DNA of 64,000 bases. Source: Populus alba (lineage: Eukaryota; Streptophyta; Magnoliopsida; Malpighiales; Salicaceae). The first letter of the stretch is position 1, and each line of letters begins with the position of its first letter. Made by a program: the position numbers and the translations under genes. A model generated the notes under the pieces. That model ran no database searches and had not been told where the DNA came from. It was given only the letters and a program-made list of their open reading frames with translations. Location: NCBI RefSeq assembly GCF_005239225.2, contig NC_133299.1, positions 13,193,154-13,257,153 of the forward strand, read 5' to 3'. Below, piece after piece: positions 48,806 through 57,386 of this stretch.

Positions 48806-50979
48806 TCACACTGTCAAAGCAGAAGCAGGAATGCCATGCATTTGAAACCATTCAGGCATGTGGAACCTCTTGTGAAGTACAGGCCTAACATCCTTTTGCA
48901 GGGATGGGTTTTTGATAAACACGACAGATCCTTCACAAGTTCTCGATATTCCCTGTGATTTACACAATGTGAAAGATCGTCAACATTTGCAAGCGAGGTC
49001 TTTAATCTATAAGCCTCGGAATCCAATAAAATGACATCGCTTTCCCAGAGTCGTGCAAGTGGTAAACAATGACATGTGAGCTAGAATTAGCTTTCCACAA
49101 AAGCTATTCTTAAATGAATCTTCTCAGTGCAACCTAGACCCTAAAATCCATAACACATGGAAGTACTTGAGAAAAAGAAACAAACATGGAAGCTGAGACG
49201 AGAGGTGTGCCTCACATTACGCTCCAAAGGCATTTCTGACCTAGCCCTACTATTTGATAATATTCTCATGCCCAGTTCTAACATAATCAAACAAGTTAAA
49301 ATACAAAACACCCAATATATATTGCAACAGTAACAGTAATAATGTGTGTAAAAGCAAGCTTCATTAGTATAGTCACTTGAAGCCTTACCTAGAGTATACC
49401 ATCCCACCACAGTTCAGATGGACATGATTATTTAGTATTTTTGCTTGATGTCATACCTTGTGTGTAGCCCAAGGTTCAATGAACCTCTCAATAAACAGAG
49501 GAAGAAACAGAACAAACTGGATATAACCAACCTATCCATTTCAAGTTCCATTTCGCTTCGGTGAGTTTATAAATGGAGCCTATGTGATGCTACAAGAACT
49601 GACCTTGCAATCTAACACCAACAGTCAAGAATACTCAGTTCTGCCGTGTGATCCTAACATAAGAAAATAAGTATGCTTACAATATCAAAAGGTTGATGCC
49701 GCACCCATTTCGTCTAGCCCAAGGTTCCATGACGTCTCAGTAACCAACAAAGTAACAGCAGAAACTGGTTATAGTCACCCATGCATTTAGAGATGGAACA
49801 TATGTGACACTACAAGGACTGAACAAGTAATCTAACCCTACCTTTTGAGAAAACTCCATTCTGCCAGTCGATCCTAATATGTAAGAAAGTAAGTTTGATT
49901 ACAATATCAACAGGTTAATGCCACACCCAATATTGTCTAGCCTAGGGTTCAATAGGCATCTCAGTAAACCAACGAAGAAACGGTACAAACTGGTTATAAT
50001 CACCCCTGTTTAGAGATCAAACCTATGTGACGCCACCAGGACTGGCCCAGTAACAATCCCCCTCCTCTCCCCCTCTCGTACACAAGATATACCAAAAAAA
50101 AAAAAAGAAAAAGGAAGAAAAGAGGTCATTGCCCAATAGTCCTAATGAAATAGGGTTTTCAAAGGGGAACTTTGTTAGCAGCCCAACCCTTCAACAATAA
50201 TTTGCAGGGTCTGTTAGACTCCAAGCCTGCAAACTCAGCAGCAAGCTCAAGACTTTTACTGGTGAAGTAAGCAACAGCCTAATCTTAAACCAGGAGAAAC
50301 AGCCACAAACTTTCAGAGAATACGGAATGCCAAAGTTCTCAAAAACCAACCTTGAGCATTATCCTAACAAGCAATCTAAGAGATTCTCAGAATCAATGCT
50401 GGAGCATTTTCCAGTTAAGGAACAGATTGGATATTCTATAAATAAAAAGTAATTTGCAATAAACTATGGCACTTACGTGCTAACAGTTGAAGGTCGAAAA
50501 AGACGTTGACTAAATCGGTTCTCCACATCTATCCTGTCAAAGAGTGGACTGGCGTAACCTGTATGAAGCCTAAACACAATAAATAAAAGGAAAAAAAGAG
50601 AGTAGAAAAACTGTGAAGATCAGTAAGTCTAACATAACAACATCTACCTTCACTACCAGCAGTAAACAAAATCAAATCTGCAAATTCACCAATCTGTTTC
50701 AAGAACTCTTTCAAACCAGGTCTTTCAAACACTGTCACATGATTAATATCTGGTTTTCCTTCAACATCCTTTGATCCAGTAAATTCATGTTAATATCCAC
50801 TGATACTGATAAAAACAAAGTGTCAGGTAGAGAGAAAAAAAGAGAGAGACCTTCTCTGAAGAGAAACATTCCAATTCAAAACATTTCACCCCTGCTTCTT
50901 CTGCTCGGGTGCGAATAATGGGTGGCAAGCTAGAAGTCTCATATGCACAAACTAGAGTTTCATCCAGGTCAAGCACCAC
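48806..50979 (-). pseudogene. Relic of a HAD/FCP-type CTD-like phosphatase gene
   Basis: Four minus-strand exons are recognisable: 50979-50851, 50768-50648, 50558-50477 and 48952-48806. The first opens inside the catalytic domain with VVLDLDETLV, the DxDxT nucleophile motif of HAD phosphatases. The second has ERPGLKEFLKQIGEFADLILFTAG, given here as ERPGLKEFLKQ then IGEFADLILFTAG. The third has GYASPLFDRIDVENRFSQR. Junctions are GT-AG and in phase. The final exon reads EYRELVKDLSCLSKT and then jumps, in another frame, to the family's C-terminal block (LQKDVRPVL, FHMPEWFQ). The intervening block with the second catalytic aspartates is missing. No initiation exon was found upstream, where a retrotransposon now sits 283 bp away. 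Intact relatives resemble SCP-like phosphatases of the RNA polymerase II CTD; this copy should be inactive. Confidence 0.8.
49463..50060. repeat. Three tandem copies of a 220-250-bp unit in the phosphatase relic's last intron
   Basis: Units start near AGCCCAAGGTTC at 49465, 49716 and 49939. They share CTCAGTAA, GAAACTGGTTATA and CCTATGTGA phrases in the same order. Periods are about 251 and 223 bp. Confidence 0.85.
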
Positions 50980-51256
50980 CTGTATTTACAGAGTAAACTG
51001 CATTTACAAAACTTTTTGCTCGGGCAAGATAAGCAATACATACCTACAAATCAAGGAACACCCTTTTGGCCAAAAACACAACTTGATATGAAAAACAATA
51101 ATAAACTTTCATAATGCGAGTGGAAGATTTCTAGACACAAACAATCCACTCTACCGCAACAAAACCTTGGACCTAAAACAACCACAATCACTTAATGCAA
51201 CACAAAACCTTCCACATTCAATCCATAAAAGTTAAGAATCTAATAGCGTTATTTGT

Positions 51257-51261
51257 CATTC
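51257..51261. repeat. Left target-site duplication of the LTR element
   Basis: CATTC directly before the left LTR matches CATTC at 56399-56403 directly after the right LTR, showing a standard 5-bp integrase scar. Confidence 0.95.
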
Positions 51262-51509
51262 TGTTACAGCTGGATTGTACAGCTGGACTATAGCTGCAAT
51301 GCTATTGCATGGGGCACACGTGAAGCCGTTAGAGTCAGTTAATAGTTAGTCAGTCATGAAATAAACGTGTGGTGATCACAGGAGAATTAGTATAAATAGC
51401 CAGTGTAGTTGGCGTACAAGGCACGAAAGTTAATAACAGAATTCTGTTTCTTCCCTCTGTTTCTTCTCTTCTGTTCTCTTTTCTTATTCTTGTTAAGCTG
51501 AGCTTAACA
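51262..51509 (+). repeat. Left LTR (248 bp)
   Basis: Bounded by TGTTA and TAACA. Contains TATAAATA at 51391-51398, a likely TATA box of the element. Differs from the right LTR at four positions. Confidence 0.97.
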
Positions 51510-51511
51510 AT

Positions 51512-51523
51512 TGGTATCAGAGC
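51512..51523 (+). other. Primer-binding site, initiator tRNA-Met
   Basis: TGGTATCAGAGC two bases after the left LTR is complementary to the 3' end of plant initiator tRNA-Met, the usual primer for minus-strand synthesis. Confidence 0.93.
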
Positions 51524-51553
51524 TTGCAACAAGCTGCGAATCTCCTTCAAACA

Positions 51554-53209
51554 ATGGTGGATGGTAACAAATTCAAGGTTGTGGATGAACACTGCAAACG
51601 GTTGGATAATCACCTGCAGGCATATCATCTGGAATGGCAAGAGTCAATGGCAGAAAACAAGGAGCAAGGTACCAAGATCGAGCAGTTGATAATACAGATG
51701 GAATTACTATCTTCACAATTCCAACAATTTGCTACTGCACAAACAGCAAGGGCAGAGATGACAGGAGGTCATTCTAGAGGTATCCTAGCAACTCCAGGAC
51801 TGGACAGGAATGTAAAGGGAAATGCATCTCATGAAAATTTAGCTCCAGGACCAAGAACACAAAACCAAGGGGAACAAATGACAGGGCAAGAGCTTCATAG
51901 GGCAGGGTTCCACATACCACTGCCCAGGATGGAATTATCAACCTTCAGGGGAGAGGACCCGAGAGGATGGCTACGCAAATGCAGGAAATATTTTAAGATA
52001 CACTCGATACCTCCACATCAGTGGGTAGAGGTGATCTCGTATTACTTGGAGGGCAAGGCAGATGTGTGGTTTGAAGGCTTAATACGGGGCAATGGTTCCC
52101 TTATATACTGGGAAGAGTTTGCTCAAGATCTCTGCAGGAGGTTTGGAAGCAAGGAAGACATTGTGGAAGAATTCAACAAGCTCACACAAGATGGAAACAT
52201 TGATGACTACATAGAAAGGTTTGAGGAGCTGCGATCATTGATGGGGGCTCTCAACCCACTGTTGCCAGAAGCTTACTATGTCTCCAGCTTCATCAGTGGA
52301 TTGAAGGATGAAATCAAGCCGATGTTAAAGATTTTGAAACCTGCAGGAGTGTTGGTAGCATTTGAGCAAACCAGATGGCAGGAAGAGGCTAACAATGCAC
52401 TAACCAAGAAGACTCGATTTCTGCAGCGAAACAATCCTCCAACTCACAGTGGAAGAATGCCAGGCCATATTCCCCAGAAATATTTTGGGCCACCCAGAAT
52501 CGAAGGGACGAAGCCTCTTTCTGATAGTCTCTATGAACAAAGAAAGAGACTTGGACAATGTTTTAAATGTGGGGAGAAATATGCACCTGGACATCGATGC
52601 AATGCCAAGAGTCTACACATGATAGAAGGCATGGAGGAAGAACAGGAGGAGGGAATGGAAGAGTTTGAAGACAGTATGCCAGGGGAACTCAAAGGAAATG
52701 ATCAAGTAGATGAATATGGCCTGTCATTAAATGCCTTGGCAGATAACGACACTTACAATACAATCAGGATTAAAGGTAACTGTCAAGGACAAAACCTTAT
52801 TATCCTCATTGACAGTGGGAGCACACATAGCTTTATTAACAAAGGCACCATCCAGGCGTTGAAGGCCACCACCAGTAAAACTACCTTGTTAGCAGTCACG
52901 GTAGCTAATTGGAATGTCATGTTGTGTGAAACACATAGCCCTGCATTCACCTGGTTTATGCAAAGCTATGAATTCAAGTCCAATTTGAGAGTGCTGGATT
53001 TGGGAAGGCATGATATAGTGCTGGGAGTTGATTGGCTGAGGAAGTATTCGCCGGTGCTATTTGACTTCATCAAATTGGGACTGTCATTTAAAAAAGATGG
53101 GAGAATGATAGAGCTCAAGGGCATTTCACAAGGTAGTGAGCTACAGATGATATCCACCCTTAAAGAACAAAGGAGCTTCAAAGATGTGATTGGAGGGCTA
53201 GCAGGCTAG
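51554..53209 (+). CDS. Retrotransposon gag-protease
   Basis: Starts at the first ATG after the primer-binding site and runs 551 codons to TAG. An N-terminal coiled-coil-like part precedes the retrotransposon gag core (RGWLRKCRKYF, ADVWFEG, FISGLKDEI). A zinc-knuckle-like CFKCGEKYAPGHRC follows, and then an aspartic protease with LIDSGSTHSFI as the active site and DIVLGVDWL as the second conserved motif. It packages element RNA into particles and processes the polyprotein. The following pol region is in the same reading frame, separated only by the TAG. Confidence 0.93.
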   Translation: MVDGNKFKVVDEHCKRLDNHLQAYHLEWQESMAENKEQGTKIEQLIIQMELLSSQFQQFATAQTARAEMTGGHSRGILATPGLDRNVKGNASHENLAPGPRTQNQGEQMTGQELHRAGFHIPLPRMELSTFRGEDPRGWLRKCRKYFKIHSIPPHQWVEVISYYLEGKADVWFEGLIRGNGSLIYWEEFAQDLCRRFGSKEDIVEEFNKLTQDGNIDDYIERFEELRSLMGALNPLLPEAYYVSSFISGLKDEIKPMLKILKPAGVLVAFEQTRWQEEANNALTKKTRFLQRNNPPTHSGRMPGHIPQKYFGPPRIEGTKPLSDSLYEQRKRLGQCFKCGEKYAPGHRCNAKSLHMIEGMEEEQEEGMEEFEDSMPGELKGNDQVDEYGLSLNALADNDTYNTIRIKGNCQGQNLIILIDSGSTHSFINKGTIQALKATTSKTTLLAVTVANWNVMLCETHSPAFTWFMQSYEFKSNLRVLDLGRHDIVLGVDWLRKYSPVLFDFIKLGLSFKKDGRMIELKGISQGSELQMISTLKEQRSFKDVIGGLAG

Positions 53210-53218
53210 TTTTTCGCA

Positions 53219-54751
53219 ATGGACTGTAAAGAAGAGCAGGAGCCAACCGAGACAAGAGCTGAGATTCAATCTCTCTTGGCTGAGTTTGCTAATGTCTTTG
53301 AAAAGCCCCGATCCTTACCTCCAGTAAGGAGACTCGATCATAAGATACTCCTGAAACCAGGGTCACAGCCTATTAACATCAGACCATATAAAAGCTCCTT
53401 CATTCAAAAAGGAGAAATTGAGAAGTTGGTGAAAGAAATGATCTCCAATGGCGTGATTCAGCACAGTGTAAGTCCTTTTGCATCTCCTGTGCTGCTGGTT
53501 AAAAAGAAAGACAATACATGGAGGTTCTGCATTGACTACAGGCAACTCAATGAACAAACTATAAAGAACAAGTTCCTCATTCCTCTTATTGATGATCTTC
53601 TGGATGAATTGCATGGGTCAAACTTCTTCTCAAAACTGGACCTGAGGTCGGGCTACCATCAAGTAAGAATGCATGAGGAAGACATTGAGAAGACAGCATT
53701 TAGGACACATCATGGGCATTACGAGTTCAGAGTTATGCCCTTTGGCCTCACCAATGCTCCGGCCACCTTCCAAGCATTAATGAACAGCGTATTGGAGCCA
53801 TACTTGCGCAGGTTTGTGCTGGTTTTCTTTGACGATATACTCATCTACAGTCCAACATTTGAGAGACACCTGATACACCTCCGGCAAGTTCTGGAAATTC
53901 TAAGTGAAAATCAGCTGCTAGCTAAGAGGTCTAAATGTGCATTTGGAGAGCAACAAGTGGAATACCTTGGGCACATAATCTCTATCACAGGAGTAGCAAC
54001 TGACTGGAAGAAAACTGAGGCAGTGAACAAGTGGCCTGTTCCCCAAGCTTTGAAAGAATTAAGGGGATTCTTGGGATTGGCTGGATACTATAGGAAGTTC
54101 ATCCGACATTTTGGGATTATCAGCAAACCTCTCACTGAATTGCTGAAGAAGAATCAGTTCGGTTGGAATGATCAAGCTCAGCAAGCTTTTGATCGGTTGA
54201 AGAAAGCCTTGTGTGAGGCACCAGTCTTAGCCCTTCCTGACTTCTCTAAGACGTTTGTCTTAGAAACTGATGCTTGTGACTCAGGATTGGGGGCAGTATT
54301 AAGCCAAGATAGTCGTCCCATAGCCTATTTCAGCAAAGCCTTAAGTCCAAAACATATAGGGCTTTCCATTTATGAAAAAGAGTACCTGGCCATACTCATG
54401 GTTGTGGAGAAATGGAGGCACTATTTGGAGCAGGAGCAATTTATCATACAAACGGATCACGAGAGCTTGAAGTATCTATTGGATCAGAAAATCCATACCA
54501 CAATTCAGAAGAAAGGCTTGACCAAACTCTTGGGATTGCGCTACACCATACTGTACAGAAAAGGAAGGGAAAATGTTGCTGCCGATGCACTGTCCAGGAA
54601 GCACCACAGTAGTGCATCAATCACAGCTGTGGGGGAGTTGGGGGCAGTAACTAGTATACTGCTGGCTTGGTATGAAGAGGTCCACGCATCCTATGACCAT
54701 GATCCTAAATTGCAATCCATTATCCTAGATAAATTGATGGGGGACACATGA
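53219..54751 (+). CDS. Retrotransposon reverse transcriptase-RNase H (segment of a broken pol)
   Basis: A 510-codon open segment in the same frame as gag, three codons after its TAG. The RT domain (about residues 70-260) has WRFCIDYRQLN, FSKLDLRSGYHQ, MPFGLTNAPATFQ and the catalytic FFDDILIYS. The RNase H domain has ETDACDSGLGAVLSQ, YEKEYLAI and TDHESLKYLL, with the expected acidic residues. The ATG at 53219 may not be a real start; in an intact relative this would be part of one polyprotein. It ends at an in-frame TGA, and the integrase continues in the same frame. Confidence 0.92.
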   Translation: MDCKEEQEPTETRAEIQSLLAEFANVFEKPRSLPPVRRLDHKILLKPGSQPINIRPYKSSFIQKGEIEKLVKEMISNGVIQHSVSPFASPVLLVKKKDNTWRFCIDYRQLNEQTIKNKFLIPLIDDLLDELHGSNFFSKLDLRSGYHQVRMHEEDIEKTAFRTHHGHYEFRVMPFGLTNAPATFQALMNSVLEPYLRRFVLVFFDDILIYSPTFERHLIHLRQVLEILSENQLLAKRSKCAFGEQQVEYLGHIISITGVATDWKKTEAVNKWPVPQALKELRGFLGLAGYYRKFIRHFGIISKPLTELLKKNQFGWNDQAQQAFDRLKKALCEAPVLALPDFSKTFVLETDACDSGLGAVLSQDSRPIAYFSKALSPKHIGLSIYEKEYLAILMVVEKWRHYLEQEQFIIQTDHESLKYLLDQKIHTTIQKKGLTKLLGLRYTILYRKGRENVAADALSRKHHSSASITAVGELGAVTSILLAWYEEVHASYDHDPKLQSIILDKLMGDT

Positions 54752-54754
54752 AAT

Positions 54755-56113
54755 ATGGATTACACTTATACAGAAGGGGTATTGAGATACAAAAGCAGAA
54801 TTGTGGTGGGACAAGAAGGGGAACTCCGGGCTAAGTTGATTAAATCTGTACATGACTCTTACGTAGGAGGGCATGCTGGCATACAGAACACATTCAGGAG
54901 GCTGAAGACCAACTTCTATTGGTCAGGAATGAAGGCAATGGTGAAACGAACAGTGGAGGAGTGTGATATTTGCAAGCAAGCTAAAGTGGAGAGGGTGGCT
55001 TATCCTGGTTTGTTACAGCCATTACCCATTCCTAATGGAACGTGGGAAGCAATCACCATGGATTTTATAGAAGGGCTGCCAGGGTTAGAGGGGAAGAATG
55101 CTATCATGGTGGTCGTGGATCGATTTACTAAATACAACCACTTCATTGCTCTCAGTCACCCCTATACAGCACAAGATATCGCACAATTATTTCTTGATCA
55201 TTTCTATAAGTTTCATGGCCTACCAGCTGCAATTATCACGGATAGAGACAAGATCTTTACCAGCCTCTTCTGGAAGGAATTATTCAAAAAACTGGGGGTC
55301 CAGGTATTGATGAGCACGGCTTACCACCCACAAACCGATGGGCAGACCGAGCGGGTGAACCAGTGCTTAGAAACTTATCTTCGTTGCATGACTATGCATC
55401 ATCCAAAACGATGGTTTCATTGGTTATCATTGGCGCAATGGTGGTACAATTTCAGTCATCATTCTGCTTTGGGAATGAGTCCTTTCCAAGCCCTTTACGG
55501 CTACATTCCTCCACAGAGAGAGTGGGTTGCTCAGGAACCAACACCAGTAGCTGCAGTGGAAGATGTGATACAACGAAGGGCCAACATGGATCTTGTAATG
55601 AAAAAGCAGCTTGAAGTAGCAAGACAAAGGATGAAACACATGGCTGATAAGCACAGGTCAGAGAGGGAGTTTTCGGTTGGGGATTTGGTTTTTCTTAAGC
55701 TTCACCCTTATCGACAGAACAGTGTGGCATTAAGAAGGAATTTTAAACTCAACCTTCGATATTATGGCCCTTATCCAATAATTCGCAGAATCGGGCTGGT
55801 GGCTTATGAGCTGAGACTGCCAGAAGGGAGCTTGATACACCCAGTGTTCCATGTCTCCCTACTCAAGAAAAAGATTGGTGACACAGCCATTACCTCTTCT
55901 AAGCTACCAATGACAGACCGGGAAGGACGTATGCACATTATGCCAATAGCCATACTGGACAAGAAGATAATGAAGAAAGACAACAGGGCAGTCACAGCAG
56001 GGTTAATCCAATGGTCCAACCTTTACCCCGAAGATGCCACATGGGAAGACCTAAAGGATCTACAACAACAATTCCCAGACTGCATCGGACCACTCTTAGC
56101 AGACACTAATTAG
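54755..56113 (+). CDS. Retrotransposon integrase with chromodomain-like tail (segment of a broken pol)
   Basis: A 452-codon segment in the same frame, one codon after the TGA. It has the HHCC zinc-binding domain (H33, H40, C70, C73) and a catalytic D-D-35-E triad (D103, D163, E199) in ITMDFIEGL, IITDRDKIF and DGQTERVNQ. A GPY-like stretch (YYGPYPIIRRIG) is present. A C-terminal chromodomain-like segment (LIQWSNLYPEDATWED) probably directs integration to particular chromatin. Confidence 0.92.
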   Translation: MDYTYTEGVLRYKSRIVVGQEGELRAKLIKSVHDSYVGGHAGIQNTFRRLKTNFYWSGMKAMVKRTVEECDICKQAKVERVAYPGLLQPLPIPNGTWEAITMDFIEGLPGLEGKNAIMVVVDRFTKYNHFIALSHPYTAQDIAQLFLDHFYKFHGLPAAIITDRDKIFTSLFWKELFKKLGVQVLMSTAYHPQTDGQTERVNQCLETYLRCMTMHHPKRWFHWLSLAQWWYNFSHHSALGMSPFQALYGYIPPQREWVAQEPTPVAAVEDVIQRRANMDLVMKKQLEVARQRMKHMADKHRSEREFSVGDLVFLKLHPYRQNSVALRRNFKLNLRYYGPYPIIRRIGLVAYELRLPEGSLIHPVFHVSLLKKKIGDTAITSSKLPMTDREGRMHIMPIAILDKKIMKKDNRAVTAGLIQWSNLYPEDATWEDLKDLQQQFPDCIGPLLADTN

Positions 56114-56138
56114 CATTCTTGGGACAAGAATGCATTCA

Positions 56139-56148
56139 AGGGGAGAGT
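56139..56148 (+). other. Polypurine tract
   Basis: AAGGGGAGAG just before the right LTR, the usual plus-strand primer position. Confidence 0.85.
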
Positions 56149-56150
56149 AT

Positions 56151-56398
56151 TGTTACAGCTGGATTGTACAGCTGGACTTTAGCTGCAATGCTATTGCATG
56201 GGGCACACGTGAAGCCGTTAGAGTCAGTTAATAGTTAGTTAGTCATGAAATAAACGTGTGGTGATCACAGGAGAATTAGTATAACTAGCCAGTGTAGTTG
56301 GCGTACAAGGCACGAAAGTTAATAACAGAATTCTGTTTCTTCCCTCTGTTTCTTCTCTTTTGTTCTCTTTTCTTATTCTTGTTAAGCTGAGCTTAACA
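56151..56398 (+). repeat. Right LTR (248 bp)
   Basis: Same ends as the left LTR, with four substitutions. One changes the TATA-like box to TATAACTA (56280-56287). Confidence 0.97.
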
Positions 56399-56403
56399 CA
56401 TTC

Positions 56404-57380
56404 TTCATTTATTACTGCATTCCCTAAAAAATGGCATTCATTTCTCACCTAACTACTAAAACCAAACTGACCCAAATTACCAAATAAAAAATAAAATTGT
56501 GCAACCTATATTCAAACTACATCCCCCAACTCTCGCGCTCGAGCCTGCAATGCCAAGCCCTAGCATGGCCCCTTTTTAAAAGTTTAATGTGGTGGATGAA
56601 TTTCAAAAAAAAGTAAAAAATGACATGTCTCTTGCTTCAACTTAGAATCCGGCCACTATGGTGGTTGGAAAAACAAGGTCTGTTATTTCTTTATCCAAAA
56701 ATCTCATTTTCAATTCATTCCCAACACACCTAGAAAACACCTTTAAGACCTTGTTAAACCAATCCATGCCTACCAAAAAAGCCAAAAAAATGCCAAAAAA
56801 CCCAAAAATCACCCAGAATAAAAATTCTTCTTGAGCTTAGATTTGTTATTTTAAGTGTTTTCAAGATAAAAACAAAACACCAAAACATAACATCCTTTAT
56901 CATACGTAACCTTTTGACACATAAATCAACCGTTTTGGTGGTCAGAATCTTCCCCAACAACCACTTTCTCTCTTTAGGCCGGAATCCAGTGACTCCTTGA
57001 GGAAAATAAAGTTAGGTATCAAAATATATTGTCTTGAAATTCAAGGGACCGATCTCCTTATACTTAAGAAATATGGGGGATTAAAATGAATGTTTCAACA
57101 AAACTTTCAACCCACCCTTCATATTACCTGAGATTTTCACTTCAGTCCCTTAGCTTTCAATTCAATACTCCCCCTAAATATATATGCAATTGGAGGCTAA
57201 TTTGGGATCTAAAGGACCTAATCGCATAAAAAATACACTGCTCCAATTCACAATAAATTATGAGAGTGCAAAGCAATCTTAAAGGCTGATGCCTTTTAGC
57301 TTTATACTAGTTACATTACCCACCTGATGCCGCAGGTTAATTTATTTTTACTTAAAAAATATAAAAAAAAAAACTAAAGT
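56404..57380. other. Intergenic DNA right of the LTR element
   Basis: No coding frame and no recognisable upstream exon of the phosphatase relic were found here on either strand. Confidence 0.45.
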
Positions 57381-57386
57381 CTAAAA

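Larger units (their letters stand above)
51262..56398 (+). mobile_element. 5137-bp Ty3 chromovirus LTR retrotransposon
   Basis: The element is complete end to end, with 248-bp LTRs (TGTTA to TAACA), a primer-binding site at 51512-51523, gag-protease, reverse transcriptase-RNase H and integrase with a chromodomain-like tail, a polypurine tract at 56139-56148, and a 5-bp target duplication. The RT-before-integrase order places it in Ty3 (Metaviridae-like), and the chromodomain in the chromoviruses. Short LTRs and small size suit the Reina clade, but that is a guess. The two LTRs differ at four of 248 positions, so insertion is recent in evolutionary terms. The single gag-pol frame is broken by TAG (53207) and TGA (54749). 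The element landed beside the phosphatase relic. Confidence 0.97.

Noticed and set aside
51524..51553. Ten-codon extension of gag starting at TTG
   Set aside because: It overlaps the last base or so of the primer-binding region and uses a non-ATG start; the ATG at 51554 is more likely.
51350..51640. Minus-strand frames across the LTRs (also at 56239-56448)
   Set aside because: They appear in both LTRs because the LTRs are repeats; no coding character.
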